A DNA stretch of 64,000 nucleotides from Phytohabitans suffuscus (lineage in GTDB: Bacteria > Actinomycetota > Actinomycetes > Mycobacteriales > Micromonosporaceae). The notes below the pieces were generated by a model, which ran no database searches, was not told the origin of the DNA, and saw nothing but the letters and a program-made list of their open reading frames with translations. Of this stretch, positions 26,771-36,653 are shown piece by piece. A program made the translations under genes and the position numbers. The stretch covers positions 496,001 through 560,000 of the forward strand of contig NZ_AP022871.1 in assembly GCF_011764565.1 (NCBI RefSeq). Direction: 5' to 3'. Within the stretch, counting starts at the first letter, position 1; each line of letters opens with the position of its first letter.

Positions 26771-28039
26771 GTAGCGTGTCGCCGCTGTTTTGCGTGGTTT
26801 ATGGTGTGGGCTGGTGGTTGGTGGGCTTCTTTCCCCGTTTCAGTCCGCTGGGAGTGAGTCGAGGTGGCGAGGACGAAGTCGCGGCCGGTGGTGTTGGATC
26901 CGGCTGATCGGGAGATGTTGACGGCGTTGGTGCGTACGGGTTCGCATCCGGCTTCGCAGGTTCGCCGGGCGCGGATTTTGTTGGAGTTGGACCAGAACGA
27001 TCCTGGCCGCCTCGGGCGGGGTGAGCCGGTGCCGACCCAGCAGGTGGTCGCCTGGCGGGCTGGGGTGCATGTCGACACCGTGGTGAAGATTTCGAAGGCA
27101 TATGCCGATCGTGGTGGCGATGTCACGGACACGATCGGCCGCCGGAAGCGGCTGTCCCCGCCGGTGCCGCCGATCGTGACCGGTGAAGTCGAGGCGAGGG
27201 TGATCGCGTTGGCCTGTTCGCAGCCGCCGCCCGGGTATGCGCGGTGGTCGCTGCGCCTGTTGGAAAAGCACGTCGCCCTGGTCGACGACATCCCGGACCT
27301 GGACCACTCCACTATCGGGCGGATCCTGAAAAGGGGGCACTGCGTCCTCATCTGAAGAAGTGCTGGACCATCCCACCGCATGGCAGTGGGGAGTTCGTGG
27401 CCCGGATGGAAGACGTCCTGGACGTCTACACCCGCCCGCACGACCCGGCCGTGCCGGTGGTGTGTATGGACGAGAAGCCCTACCAACTCTTGAGCCACGT
27501 CCGAACCCGGTCCCCGCCGCCCTCGGACACGACCGCAAGGAAGACAGCGAGTACGTCCGCCACGGCACCTGCTCGATCTTCGTGTGGGTCGAGCCACTTG
27601 CCGGCAGGCGCCGGGTCGTCGCCCGACCACGACGCACCATGATCGACTGGGCCCACGAGGTCGACCACCTACTCACCGTCGACTACCCCGACACGGCCAA
27701 GATCGTGCTGGTCATGGACAACCTCAACACCCACACCCTCGGATCGCTCTACGAGGCATTCGAACCCGCCAAAGCTCGAACACTCGCCCAGCGGCTGGAG
27801 ATCCACCACACCCCCAAACACGGCTCCTGGCTCAACATCGCCGAAATCGAACTGTCCGCCCTCACCCGCCAATGCCTGGACCGCCGCATCCACGACATCG
27901 ACACCCTCAACACCGAACTCGCCGCCTGGCAGACCGCCGTCAACACCAACCAACGGCAAGTCAACTGGCACTTCACCACCAGCGACGCCCGCACCAAACT
28001 CCGCCACCTATACCCAGAGTATTAGCAGCGACACGCTAC
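26771..28039 (+). mobile_element. IS630-family insertion sequence
   Basis: A 1,269-bp element bounded by inverted repeats: left GTAGCGTGTCGCCGCT from 26771, right AGCAGCGACACGCTAC ending at 28039, one mismatch. A TA dinucleotide flanks each end (26769-26770 and 28040-28041), the IS630/Tc1 target duplication. It carries one transposase gene in three frames. The left flank contains no match for the 5' end of the acetyltransferase remnant on its right side, so the insertion may have been followed by deletion. Confidence 0.88.
26864..28025 (+). pseudogene. IS630-family transposase, two frameshifts
   Basis: The helix-turn-helix part (SHPASQVRRARILLEL, then VPTQQVVAWRAGVHVDTVVKISK) is in the first frame. 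[12 protein letters not shown] with the first catalytic Asp is in the second. [11 protein letters not shown] with the second Asp and [15 protein letters not shown] with the Glu are in the third. The frame changes near 27330 and 27500 are each minus one base. All DDE residues are present, so the enzyme could be active if the shifts are sequencing errors or are bypassed. Confidence 0.8.
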
Positions 28040-28041
28040 TA

Positions 28042-28400
28042 GGCTGTTCCTTCGCCGTTTCCGGGAGTCTGACGTCGAAACCTTCGCGCGGTACAGGTCG
28101 GACCCAGCGGTGGCGCGGTACCAGGGGTGGGATGCGCCGTACGCCATAGAGCAGGCGAAGGAGTTTGTGACCACGATGGCGACGGCCCAGGCCGATGTGC
28201 CCGGCGACTGGCTACAGATCGCGGTCGCTCGGACCGGAGACGGTTCGCTGGTCGGTGACGTGCGCTGGCTCCACAGGCGCACGAGGCGCGGACCGTCGAG
28301 ATCGGGTTCACCATCGCTCCCGAGCGTCAAGGACGCGGCTACGCGCGAGGCCGTCTCATTGCTCCTGCGCTACTTGTTCGGTCAGCCCGGTACGCCGCGT
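28042..28400 (+). pseudogene. GNAT acetyltransferase, 5'-truncated and frameshifted
   Basis: Directly after the IS630 right end the frame reads LFLRRFRESDVETFARYRSD, typical of RimJ/RimL-type N-acetyltransferases from about residue 8. After VGD (about 28258) the correct frame moves to EIGFTIAPERQGRGYAR, the acetyl-CoA motif A, then shifts again to REAVSLLLRYLFG. The first residues were removed by the IS. The gene is broken at its 5' end regardless of sequencing quality. Confidence 0.65.
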
Positions 28401-28404
28401 CGCC

Positions 28405-28890
28405 ACTTCCTGTGTTGCTCCACATCCTGTGTGCCACCGTGTTCGCGATCCTGGGATGTCTTTCAGTTTCTCGCCGGGTGTGCGCAGGCGGTGGCCCGGC
28501 TGGCACCGGAGAGCGGGACGGGTTCTCGTGGTCGCCGGGTGGGGGTAGCGCTGTCGGCGCTGTGGCTCAACCAGTTATTCCCACGGGCAGACGCCGCGCG
28601 TGAGGTGCTGTATCCGTTCCGGATGGTGGTCGGGGCCGCGATGCTGGTCACCATCGTCCTCGGGTTCGCCGCGGCTCGTCGTCGAGACTTCGCTCGTCAT
28701 CGGGCGTGGATGATCCGTAGCTACGCGATCGGCCTCGTCGCCGGCACTCAGGTCTTCACACTCGGCTTCGGCGCGGCGATCTTCGGCGCTGGAAACCTGC
28801 CGACTGCGCTGCTCGTGGGTGCCGCCTGGGCGATCAACCTCGCGGTCGCCGAGCGGCAGATCCGCAAGCGGCCCCACCGTGGTACCCCCT
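28405..28890 (+). pseudogene. DUF2306-like membrane protein, frameshifted
   Basis: LLHILCATVFAILGC, then SPGVRRRWPGWHRRAGRVLVV, then VALSALWLNQLFPRA...GFAAARRRDFARHRAWMIRSYAIG and AGTQVFTLGFGAA read as one DUF2306 protein across at least two frame changes. The HRRAGRV and RHRAWMIRSYA motifs are characteristic. No full start is seen. It is an integral membrane protein family of unknown function. Confidence 0.55.
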
Positions 28891-28917
28891 GCGGCGCCGG
28901 TCCAGGTGCCACTGCCA

Positions 28918-29130
28918 TGACCGGCCGGATCACGCCGGGCGATGGAGTCCCCGGCTACGAGCTCCGGCTGGAGGGGCACCTCGACAACCATTGGTACGAC
29001 TGGGATTCCGGCCTGACCATGCACCACGAGAGCGACGGCACCACCACGCTACGCAGCCCAGGACTCGACCAGGCGGCCCTCCACGGCGACCTCCGCGCGA
29101 CCTGGGCGCCGCCCTCATCTCGGTCACGAC
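28918..29130 (+). pseudogene. Small conserved actinobacterial protein, frameshifted near its end
   Basis: An ATG at 28918 opens a protein with YELRLEGHLDNHWYDWDSGL, then DGTTTLRSPGLDQAALHG, the pattern of a widespread small actinobacterial protein of unknown function. Homologues continue LLxRVRDLGAxLISV. Here RDLGAALISVTT appears in the next frame around 29095-29130, so the end is shifted. It is convergent with and overlaps the 3' end of the membrane protein gene at 29124. Confidence 0.45.
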
Positions 29131-29819
29131 CGGACGAGGCGCACGCCGGTCGCGAGCAGCCAGACGAGCCAGGCGGCGAACCCTAGGAGCCCGACGAAGA
29201 TCAGCGGCGAGCCGTCGGCGATCGCGAGGTCGCCGAGTCCCGCGGCGAGCAGCAGGCTTCCGCCCACCAGGCCCAGCAGGCGCTGCCAGGCCGGAGTCAG
29301 CCCGCTCGCGTGCGCGGCGAGGGCCGAGCCGATGCAGGTGGTGCCGAGCGTCGGCAGCGCCAGCGCGAACGCCGCCGCGTGAATCTGCCAGACGAGCTCG
29401 AACGCGGGCGTCGGCTCGGCGAGCCCGCCGGCGGAGAGCGCGAGCCCGATCTGCAGGACGTTGACAAGCACGAAGGTGGCCGACAGCGTCGCGCCTGCGG
29501 CCAAGGCCAGGCGCGACCAGTCGGCGCCCGCTCCGCCGCGCCGCTCCACGAGGCCGTGCAGGCCCGTCACGAACACGAGCAGCAGCGGCAGGTACAGGGC
29601 TACCAGACCGGACACGATCGCGACCGCGTCGCGGTTGGCCGCGTAGTAGGCCAGCACTTCCTCGATCGGAGCGCCGTAGGACAGCGCGCCCGTTACCGCG
29701 AACAACACGTTCTCTATCACCACCAACACCGCGAACACGATCGCCGCGGCACCGACGAGCCGGCCTCGAACAAGCCAACTGCGGGCTGGCGTGGTGGCGG
29801 TGTTCTGCGGTGATCTCAT
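29124..29819 (-). CDS. Six-helix membrane protein, possibly DUF4386-like
   Basis: This is 231 residues with an AAGGAG ribosome site before the ATG. Six hydrophobic helices begin near 22, 60, 105, 145, 185 and 210. No catalytic motif is visible; the pattern (helix, loop with YGAPIEEVLAYYAANRD, helix) resembles the DUF4386 group but I am not certain. One of the few apparently intact genes in the decayed zone. A 17-codon ORF with its own ribosome site ends 16 bases upstream. Confidence 0.65.
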   Translation of the reverse strand: MRSPQNTATTPARSWLVRGRLVGAAAIVFAVLVVIENVLFAVTGALSYGAPIEEVLAYYAANRDAVAIVSGLVALYLPLLLVFVTGLHGLVERRGGAGADWSRLALAAGATLSATFVLVNVLQIGLALSAGGLAEPTPAFELVWQIHAAAFALALPTLGTTCIGSALAAHASGLTPAWQRLLGLVGGSLLLAAGLGDLAIADGSPLIFVGLLGFAAWLVWLLATGVRLVRS

Positions 29820-29835
29820 CTCTTACTCCTTCATT

Positions 29836-29889
29836 TCAGTCGGATGGCGGGGTGTCGAGCAGGTTCGGGGTGTTCGTTCGGATGGTCAT
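29836..29889 (-). CDS. 17-residue ORF, possible leader or remnant
   Basis: The sequence is MTIRTNTPNLLDTPPSD, preceded by GAAGGAAGAACCG, a fair ribosome site. It lies between the dehydrogenase remnant and the membrane protein gene. It could be the stump of a truncated gene, a leader peptide or a real small protein. Confidence 0.25.
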   Translation of the reverse strand: MTIRTNTPNLLDTPPSD

Positions 29890-29939
29890 CGGTTCTTCCT
29901 TCGAGAGGAGCGGTCCGTCCGCCGCCGTGGCGGCAGGTC

Positions 29940-30593
29940 CGGGCGTGCATAAGCACGGGTTGGGTCGTTCTCGTCGGTCCGGTCGTCGGACGGTGACGGC
30001 GACCTTCCCTCGGGTGTGGCCGGCCCCGACGTAGCGGAGGGCGTCGGGCCGCTTCGTCGAGGGGGTAGGCGCGGTCGATGACCCGCGTGACCTGCCCGGT
30101 CGCGAGGAGGCGGCCAGGGTGAGCAGGTCCTGGCGCTTCGCGACCGACACGAGAGGCTTCAGCTGCTGACGGGTGAACCCGGACAGCACGCGCGCTTTGA
30201 CGATCCGACCCAGGGCGCCGAGCCAGCGGCCGCCGCGTCCGCTGTTGGGGATGAGGGTGCCGGTGGGCGTCAGCGCTCGGCGGACAGCCGCGAGCGCTCC
30301 GGCGGTGCTCCAGCCGAACACCTCCTCGCCGGGGCGGAGTGCGGTGACATCCTTCCCGACCGCTGCCACCACGCCGGCGAGGTCCCTGCCAGGGATGCTG
30401 TGGCGCGGCCGGCGGAGCCCGAACGCCAGACGCACCACGTACGGCTCACCGGTCATGACGAAGTAGTCGCCGGGATGTACCGAGGCCGCGCCACCTGGAC
30501 GAGCGCATCGCCTCGACCGGGCAGCGGTAGCCCGACCTCGCACGACTCGAGCACTGAGGGCGGGCCGTAGCGGTGCTGGACGGCGGCCCGCAT
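29940..30593 (-). pseudogene. Zinc-type alcohol dehydrogenase (MDR), internal deletion
   Basis: The start MRAAVQHRYGPPSVLE is at 30593, then a minus-one shift to SVHPGDYFVMTGEPYVVRLAFG...RPGEEVFGWSTAGAL. This joins directly to AAVRRALTPTGTLIPNSGRGG and ends near GAGHTRGKVAVTVR. The whole NAD(P)-binding Rossmann part, about 130 residues between WSTAG and AAVRRAL, is missing. The protein cannot work as a dehydrogenase. The adjacent TetR gene and operators probably once controlled it. Confidence 0.75.
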
Positions 30594-30703
30594 CGTCGCC
30601 GCCCCCGCCGGACTCGCCCGCGGCACCAGGCGGTCTCCGGCATTGGATCGCTGTTCGGTTCCCACAGAAGCTCCTCGTGCCCGCAGCGGACTCTCGCCGG
30701 CTC

Positions 30704-30746
30704 GTACATTGTACGTCGTACGCTGTACTATGGGCGTACGCTGTAC
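30704..30746. promoter_or_regulatory. Three 11-bp TetR operator sites
   Basis: GTACATTGTAC (30704-30714), GTACGCTGTAC (30718-30728) and GTACGCTGTAC (30736-30746) share the form GTAC-N3-GTAC. They lie between the dehydrogenase remnant and the TetR gene at 30781 and are probably bound by that regulator. Confidence 0.75.
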
Positions 30747-30780
30747 GATTGTCAAGCCGTGCGAGGGAGCGAGGAGACCC

Positions 30781-31455
30781 GTGGCCGCCAGGAAGCAACG
30801 CCAGGTCGCGTCAGACGCGGGGCTTAGCAAGCAGCGGGTGGTGGCCGAGGCGATCCGGCTCGCCGACCGCGAGGGGGTCGACGGGCTGAGCATGCGCCGG
30901 CTGGCCGGCGTGCTCGGCGCGGGCGCGATGTCGCTCTACCACTACGTGGCCAGCAAGGAGGAGTTGCTGGACGCCATGATCGACGTCGTCTTCGAGGAGA
31001 TCGAGCTCCCGCCCGAGCAGACCGACTGGCAGTCGGCGATGCGACGGCGGTCGGTATCCGCCCGGCAGGTTCTCGCACGCCACCCGTGGGCGATCGGCCT
31101 GATGGAGTCGCGGACATCGCCCGGGCCCGCGAACCTGCGCCACCGCGAAGCGGTCACCGCCTGCCTGCGCAGGGCCGGCTTCCCGGTCTTGATGGCGACG
31201 CACGCCAACTGGTTGCTCGACAGCTACGTCTACGGGTTCGCCCTGCAGGAAGCCAGCCTGCCGTTCGACACCGCCGACGAGCTCGCGGACATGACCGAGG
31301 ACGTCTTCCTGCCCCAGCTTCCTCCTGACGAGTTCCCCTACCTCAACGAGTCCGCCGCGGCGCTCGTCGCTGCCGGCTACGACCCGGCGGAGGAGTTCAC
31401 CTTCGGCCTCGACCTCGTCCTGGCCGCCCTCGAGCCCCTGAGAGCCTCCGCATAG
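30781..31455 (+). CDS. TetR-family regulator
   Basis: This is 224 residues from a GTG with GAGGAG before it. The helix-turn-helix is at residues about 18-60: AIRLADREGVDGLSMRRLAGV followed by SLYHYVASKEELLDAM. The C-terminal half with ARHPWAIGLMESR and NWLLDSYVYGFALQEA is the TetR ligand domain of the tetracycline-repressor-like class. It is divergent from a deleted dehydrogenase gene, so its target may be gone while its own operators remain. Confidence 0.9.
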   Translation: MAARKQRQVASDAGLSKQRVVAEAIRLADREGVDGLSMRRLAGVLGAGAMSLYHYVASKEELLDAMIDVVFEEIELPPEQTDWQSAMRRRSVSARQVLARHPWAIGLMESRTSPGPANLRHREAVTACLRRAGFPVLMATHANWLLDSYVYGFALQEASLPFDTADELADMTEDVFLPQLPPDEFPYLNESAAALVAAGYDPAEEFTFGLDLVLAALEPLRASA

Positions 31456-31689
31456 CCACGCCCACGGACCGTCGCGCGGCCGGCGATGACAGCCAGCACC
31501 GCAACATCGATCAGCACCCTGCGGCGATCCGCCTTGGAGTCAGCACGCCGAGCTTCGCCCGCCGTACGGGCACCAGCCTCGAGGACCATCCCCACCGTCA
31601 CGGCGTAAACGTACCGGGCACTCGAAGCCCTTCCCGGCACATCCGCTATTGCCGCGGGTCTGTCAAGTTGACGGTGTAACTGGATCTTG

Positions 31690-32170
31690 TTAGGGGTCTA
31701 CTTGCGGCCCGGCGGACAGGCGTCCGTCGAAGGCGATGTCGAAGGCGTTCAACGCGGGTTTCCAGCGGGTGATCCAGCGTTTGGTGCCCCGGCCGGTCGG
31801 GTCCAGGGCCATCACAGCGAGGTAGACGCATTTGAGAGCGGCCTGCTCGTTGGGGAAGTGCCCGCGGGCACGCACGGCGCGGCGGATCCGGGCGTTGACG
31901 CTCTCGATGGCGTTGGTCGAGCAGATCACCCGGCGGATCTGCGGACCGAACGCGAGGAACGGCACGAACTCGGCCCATGCGTTCTCCCACAGCTTGACGA
32001 TCGCCGGGTACTTCTGGCCCCATTGCTGGGCGAACTCGAGGAACCGTTCGGTCGCGGCGGCCTCGGTGGGCGCGGTGTAGACCGGCTTGAGGGCCTTGGC
32101 GATGGCGTCCCAGTGCTACCGGCCGGCGTAGCGGAACGAGTTGCGCAGCAGGTGCACGATGCGGGCTCTG
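31690..32170 (-). pseudogene. IS256-family transposase C-terminal remnant
   Basis: Read leftward: NSFRYAGR, a stop, HWDAIAK, then in a shifted frame FLAFGPQIRRVICSTNAIES followed by VNARIRRAVRARGHFPNEQA and TRWKPALNAFDIAFDGRL. This is the last third of an IS256/Mutator transposase, with the final catalytic Glu in NAIESVN. The N-terminal part is absent, and its right side joins unrelated sequence containing PIAERLNPRTKYVY. Confidence 0.75.
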
Positions 32171-32375
32171 GCTGTACACGTACTTGGTCCGGGGATTCAG
32201 GCGTTCGGCGATGGGCCGGGCCGGATCTTCTGGCGCGATGGCCAACCCGTGCCCGGTGTGATGGCCAACGCCAAGGCGATGTCGTGGTATTTGTCGGCGT
32301 CCGGGGCAGCGCACCTTCGCCGGGTAGACTTTCGACGAAGAAGCGACAGGTAACGGCGGTGCCTGACCCGGTGCG

Positions 32376-33785
32376 CTACGCGGTCAGGCTCCGCCGCCGG
32401 AAGTCTGCCGGCCGGGGAAGGCGGGGTGAGGACCACGAGCATGAGAAGCACGACGCCGAAGCCGGCGCCCGCGACCATCGCCGCTTCCAGGGCCGACCCA
32501 ACGCCGTCATCGGCACGGCCGGCGTAGACAGTGGTGAGGGTGGCGACGCCGACCGCACCACCAAGCTGCTGGAGCGACTGGAACAGGCCGGCGGCGGCGC
32601 CGGCGTCTTCGGGACCGGCGTCAGCCATGACGCGAGCGCTCGCGGGTGTGAAGTACAGCGCGGGGCGAATCCGAGGACGAAGCATGGCAGTAGCACGCCG
32701 AGCCAAAGCGGCGCCCCGGCGGCGAGCACCGCGAACGCGAGCGCGCCGACGACGCCGACCAACACCCCGAGGGCAACGGTGCCGCGCTCGCCGATCCGCT
32801 CGATCAAGCCGGGTACCACCTTGGCGCCGATAATCACCGAGGCGCCCCACGGCAGGTAGACCAAGCCGGTCCGCAGGGCGTCGTAGCCGCGCACGTCCTG
32901 CAGGTAGAGCACCGAGAAGGTGAAGAACCCAATCATCATCGCGGGCAGCAGGAGCATCCCGGCATACGGCGTCGCACCCTTGCTTCCGCGCAGCAGCCGG
33001 GGCTGGACGACCGGGTAGGCCGAGCCCGACTCGACGGCCGGGATGGCGACCAGCGCCATGACAGCGACGACGAGCGCGATCAACACCTGCGGGTCACCCC
33101 AGGACGACTGGGCCGCGCGACTGAGGCCATAGACAAGGGCGACCATCGCGAGCGCGGACGTCACCGCGCCAGGAACGTCCAGCGTGCCGCGGTGGCGGCC
33201 GGTCTCGCGCACGAAGACCCGGGTCGCGACGACGACCAGCACACCGATGGGAACATTGACGAGCATCACCCAACGCCAGCCGAGAGTGACGGTGAGGACG
33301 CCACCGGCGATCAGCCCGATCGAGCTGCCCGCGCTGGAGGCGATGATGAACCACGCCATCGCTCGAAGCCGCTCGCGCCCTTCCTCGGTGTTGGCGATCA
33401 GCAACACCATGATCGCGGGTCCCGCCAGGGCGGCGCCGACACCCTGTACGGCCCGGGCCGCGATCAGCAGTTCACCGATCGGAGCGAGGCCGCCTATGGC
33501 CGAAGCGACAACGAATACCGCGACCCCGGTCAGGAGCATGCGGCGCGGGCCGAACAACGTGCCCAGGCGCCCGCTCACGAGCAGCAGGCCGGCGAAGGAC
33601 AGCGCGTACGCCGAGACGACCCAGGAGAGCCCGACCGTACCCAGGCCCAGGTCAGTCCGGATAGACGGCAGCGCCACGGTCACGATCACGCCGTCCACCA
33701 TCAGCATGAGCTGGCAGGTCACGATCGCGGCCACGGCCCACCCGGTTGCCCGTCGCCGGACGCTCGTCTCATACGCCTGCGCCAT
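32376..33785 (-). pseudogene. DHA2-type MFS drug exporter, C-terminal frameshift
   Basis: The first 390 residues are a good 14-helix DHA2 transporter: LMVDGVIVTVALPSIRTDLG (motif D1), then LGTLFGPRRMLLTG (motif A) and the motif C-like VGAALAGPAIM. Near 32670 the correct frame changes by one missing base to PALYFTPASARVMADAG, then AAAGLFQSLQQLGGAVGVATL. That second frame has no stop until about 32197, inside transposon debris, so the natural 3' end is also lost. A TetR gene is divergent with a large palindrome between. It probably exported a drug or other toxic compound. Confidence 0.7.
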
Positions 33786-33808
33786 CGTGTTCGAACCTCG
33801 CTATCCTG

Positions 33809-33853
33809 TAACCGGGGTCTCTCCCCACATAATGTGGGGACTCTCCCCGGTTA
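33809..33853. promoter_or_regulatory. 45-bp double palindrome, TetR operator
   Basis: The inner perfect palindrome CCCCACAT-A-ATGTGGGG (33823-33839) sits inside outer arms TAACCGGGG and CCCCGGTTA, with five-base spacers TCTCT and ACTCT. The centre is at 33831, between the divergent MFS and TetR genes. It has the size of a site for two TetR dimers. Confidence 0.8.
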
Positions 33854-33869
33854 TGTCAAGGGAGGTCGC

Positions 33870-34472
33870 ATGAGCAACGGCATCAGCGCAGCGCAGGACC
33901 GGCGGCCGCGACGGGCGGACGCGCGTCGCAACTACGACGCGATCGTCCAGGCGGCCCGGCAAGCCTTTGTCCGTGACGGCGTCGGCACGTCGATCGACGA
34001 CATCGCCCGCAGCGCCGGTGTCGGCAACGCCACGCTGTACCGCCACTTCCCCACCCGGGATGACCTGATCGTCGCCGCCCTGGCCGAAAATATGGCTGCC
34101 ACCCACCGCCGCGGACTCGAACTCGCCGAGACAGACCCGCCGATCGCCGCGCTGCACGAGTGGCTGCACCTCACCGTCGAACAGATCAGCACATACGGCG
34201 GGCTCCCCGGCAGCCTGCTCGACAGCGCCGCCCACGCAGGCTCACTACTCGGCGCCACCTGCACCGACATGCAGCAGGCCACCCAGCGGCTGCTGCTGCG
34301 GGCGCAACGGGCCAGGCAGGTCCGCGAGGACATCACCATGGAGGAAATCTTCGATCTCGCCGCCGGGATCGCGTGGGTCGTGAGCCGGGAAGGTCACGAC
34401 CGCCGCGGCGCCCGGCTACTCGACCTCGCACTCACTGGACTCGCGCCAAGACCTGCCGCGGAATCCGCATGA
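33870..34472 (+). CDS. TetR-family regulator
   Basis: This is 200 residues, with GGGAGG six bases before the ATG. The helix-turn-helix GTSIDDIARSAGVGNATLYRH leads into FPTRDDLIVAAL at residues about 35-70; the C-terminal part has MQQATQRLLLRAQRARQVREDI, common in repressors beside MFS exporters. It is divergent from the DHA2 transporter with a 45-bp operator between. Intact. Confidence 0.92.
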   Translation: MSNGISAAQDRRPRRADARRNYDAIVQAARQAFVRDGVGTSIDDIARSAGVGNATLYRHFPTRDDLIVAALAENMAATHRRGLELAETDPPIAALHEWLHLTVEQISTYGGLPGSLLDSAAHAGSLLGATCTDMQQATQRLLLRAQRARQVREDITMEEIFDLAAGIAWVVSREGHDRRGARLLDLALTGLAPRPAAESA

Positions 34473-34504
34473 CCCAACCAGCCGGCGCCGGCAGTCCTGC
34501 CGGC

Positions 34505-35040
34505 TCACTGACCATCCCCAAGGCACTCGCCACCGGCATCACCATGCAGATCGCCACCCGCATCGTGGACCGTGTGCCGCCATGGCGGATCATCTAATCC
34601 GCCCTCCTCCTCGGCGTCGCCGGCACCATCGGACTCGCCGTATCAGTGGCGGCCAACGCCCTAACCGATGATCGTCGGCAGCGGCAGCGGCGGAACACCG
34701 GTACCCGCGATGACGGCCGCCACGCGCGACCTCGCCACGCACCAGTTGCCCTCCGGCACCACAAATCTGGGTCTCGCCCAGCATCTCGCCACCAGCCTCG
34801 GCATCGCCATCGTCACCCTGACCCTGGTGACAAGCCTCAACACCGTTCCGGTATCGCAAGGCGCCGGACTCGACCGCCTGCTCGGCCTTTCCGCCCCCGA
34901 CCGGGCGGGGTGGCTTGCCGACCTGGGCTCTGCCGTGGCCGTCACCTACGGCGTGGTCGTCGTTCTAATGCTCGCCGCGCACACCATCACCGTGCTCCGG
35001 CTACGCGACCGGCGCGCCCCGTACCGACCATCGGACTCAG
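34505..35040 (+). pseudogene. MFS (DHA2-like) transporter fragment
   Basis: In successive frames the sequence reads QIATRIVDRVPPWRI, a stop, SALLLGVAGTIGLAVSVAANA, then GGTPVPAMTAATRDLATHQL and NLGLAQHLATSLGIAIVTLTL. This is the last third of an EmrB/QacA-type exporter with in-frame stops and shifts. No N-terminal half is present. Confidence 0.6.
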
Positions 35041-35942
35041 GTGAGGGGGTGGCCTCCGTCCGAGGCCGCGGCACATCCTCCGGCGCGGTGCCGCGGGGGT
35101 CGATGCGGTGTTGTAGGCGGCGCAGTGGCCCGGGTGCCCACCAGTTCAGTGGTCCGGCGAGGCGCATGAGAGCGGGTATCAGGATGGCTCGGATGATCGT
35201 GGCGTCGACGATGATCGCGGCCGCGGAGGTGATCAGCGGTGCGCTGCGTTGCAGTCCTTCCAGGACGGCGCGGGTGTTGTCGCCGGTGGCTTCGTAGTGC
35301 TCCTTGATGCGGGAGAGCATGAAGACCTCGTAGTCCATGGAGAGTCCGTAGGCGACGCAGAACATGAGGATCGGGAACGCGGGGTCCAGGGTGCCGATCG
35401 GGGTGAACCCGAGCAGCGACGCGAACGCCCTTTCCTGGAAGACGAACACGAGGACGCCGAACATGACCGAGAGGCTGAGCAGGTTGAGCACGGTAGATTT
35501 GATCGGGATGAGCGGGCTGCCGGACATCAGGAACAGCAGCACGAACGTGATCGCCAAGACGAGCGCGGCGACCAGCGGTACGCGGTCCATCAGGGTGGTC
35601 CGGAAATCGGTCAGTTCGGCCGGGAACCCGCCGACCACCACCCGCTCGAACGGAGCCGGGGTGGCCCGGATCCGCCCAACGAGCTGCGATACCTCGGTGC
35701 CGGCAAGGACCTCGCGGGTAGGGATGGCTTCCAGCCGGGTACCGGCCTGGCTGGTGAGCCGCTGAGGGTTGGGCCGGGCGAACCAAGGCACCGCCCACGT
35801 AGACACCGGCGACCGAGTTGACCTGCGCGATGCCGTCGATACGGGACAGCTCGCCGGCGTATCCGGCAGCCGCGTCCGGCCGTCCGATCGGGGCGATGAT
35901 GTAGATGACGTCGTTGGCCACCTGGGTGAAGTTGGCGCCCAT
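35037..35942 (-). pseudogene. MMPL/RND-type transporter C-terminal fragment
   Basis: ANDVIYIIAPIGRPDAAAGY and VNSVAGVYVGG are in one frame; after about 35790 FARPNPQRLTSQAGTRLEAI, RVPLVAALVLAITFVLLFLM and AYGLSMDYEVFMLSRIKEHY are in another. Between ITSAAAI and IVDATIIRAILIPALM about 25 residues (one helix pair) are missing. The N-terminal half is absent. MMPL proteins export lipids or drugs; this is non-functional. Confidence 0.7.
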
Positions 35943-35964
35943 CTGGTCGTATGCCTGCCGGGTC

Positions 35965-36383
35965 GACGCCTACGATGGCAGCACCCGGCCGTCCGGGCAG
36001 CCCGATCCGCAGGCCGAGCTCTTGCAACGCGGGGTCGACCAGCACCAGGGACCGCACCAGATCGGGCCGGAAAGCGGCGAGGTAGATCGAGACCATCGAG
36101 CCCATGCTGTGGCCGACGACGACACGGGCTCGCCACCCACCGCGTTCATGACATCTACAAGCTCCTCCGACCACACAGCCGGCACACAGCGCGAACGGCT
36201 GGCGCTGCGGCCATGACCACTCGGGTCCGGTACGAGCAGATCGAGGCCACCGCCGAGGCAGCCCACGACAGGCAGCCACCAGTCCGAGTGCGCCCGGAAG
36301 CCATGCACGAGCAACAGCCGGGCATCGCCCTTGGCGGACGGACGATGATGAACAGCAAGCTCGCAGGCCCCGCTCCAGACCAT
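35965..36383 (-). pseudogene. Alpha/beta-hydrolase fragment
   Basis: ARLLLVHGFRAHSDWWLPVV and LLVPDPSGHGRS are in one frame; after a missing base VVVGHSMGSMVSIYLAAFRP, then DLVRSLVLVDPAL, is in the next. The nucleophile elbow GHSMGS and oxyanion HGF are present, but the gene ends abruptly near 35965 where the MMPL fragment begins, so the catalytic His region is gone. Confidence 0.65.
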
Positions 36384-36653
36384 CTTCAAGTAGGCCGGGT
36401 ACGACCAACCTGGCGCCTTCCCCGACACCGCGAGCACCCGCGATGACCTGCACCGGCAGATGACCGCGCTGCTACGGCTCTGGCAGTCCACGACCGGCCG
36501 CTCGTGCCTGTCCCCCGTCGTCGACACGCTCTACTACAACGCCATGGTCGCCCACACTCCGATCGACGACAGCTACGTCGATCGCCTCCTGACCCAACAC
36601 TCCGACCCGCTCACCCGGCCCCAGGACGAACGAACCGTCGCACCCGGCGAGCC

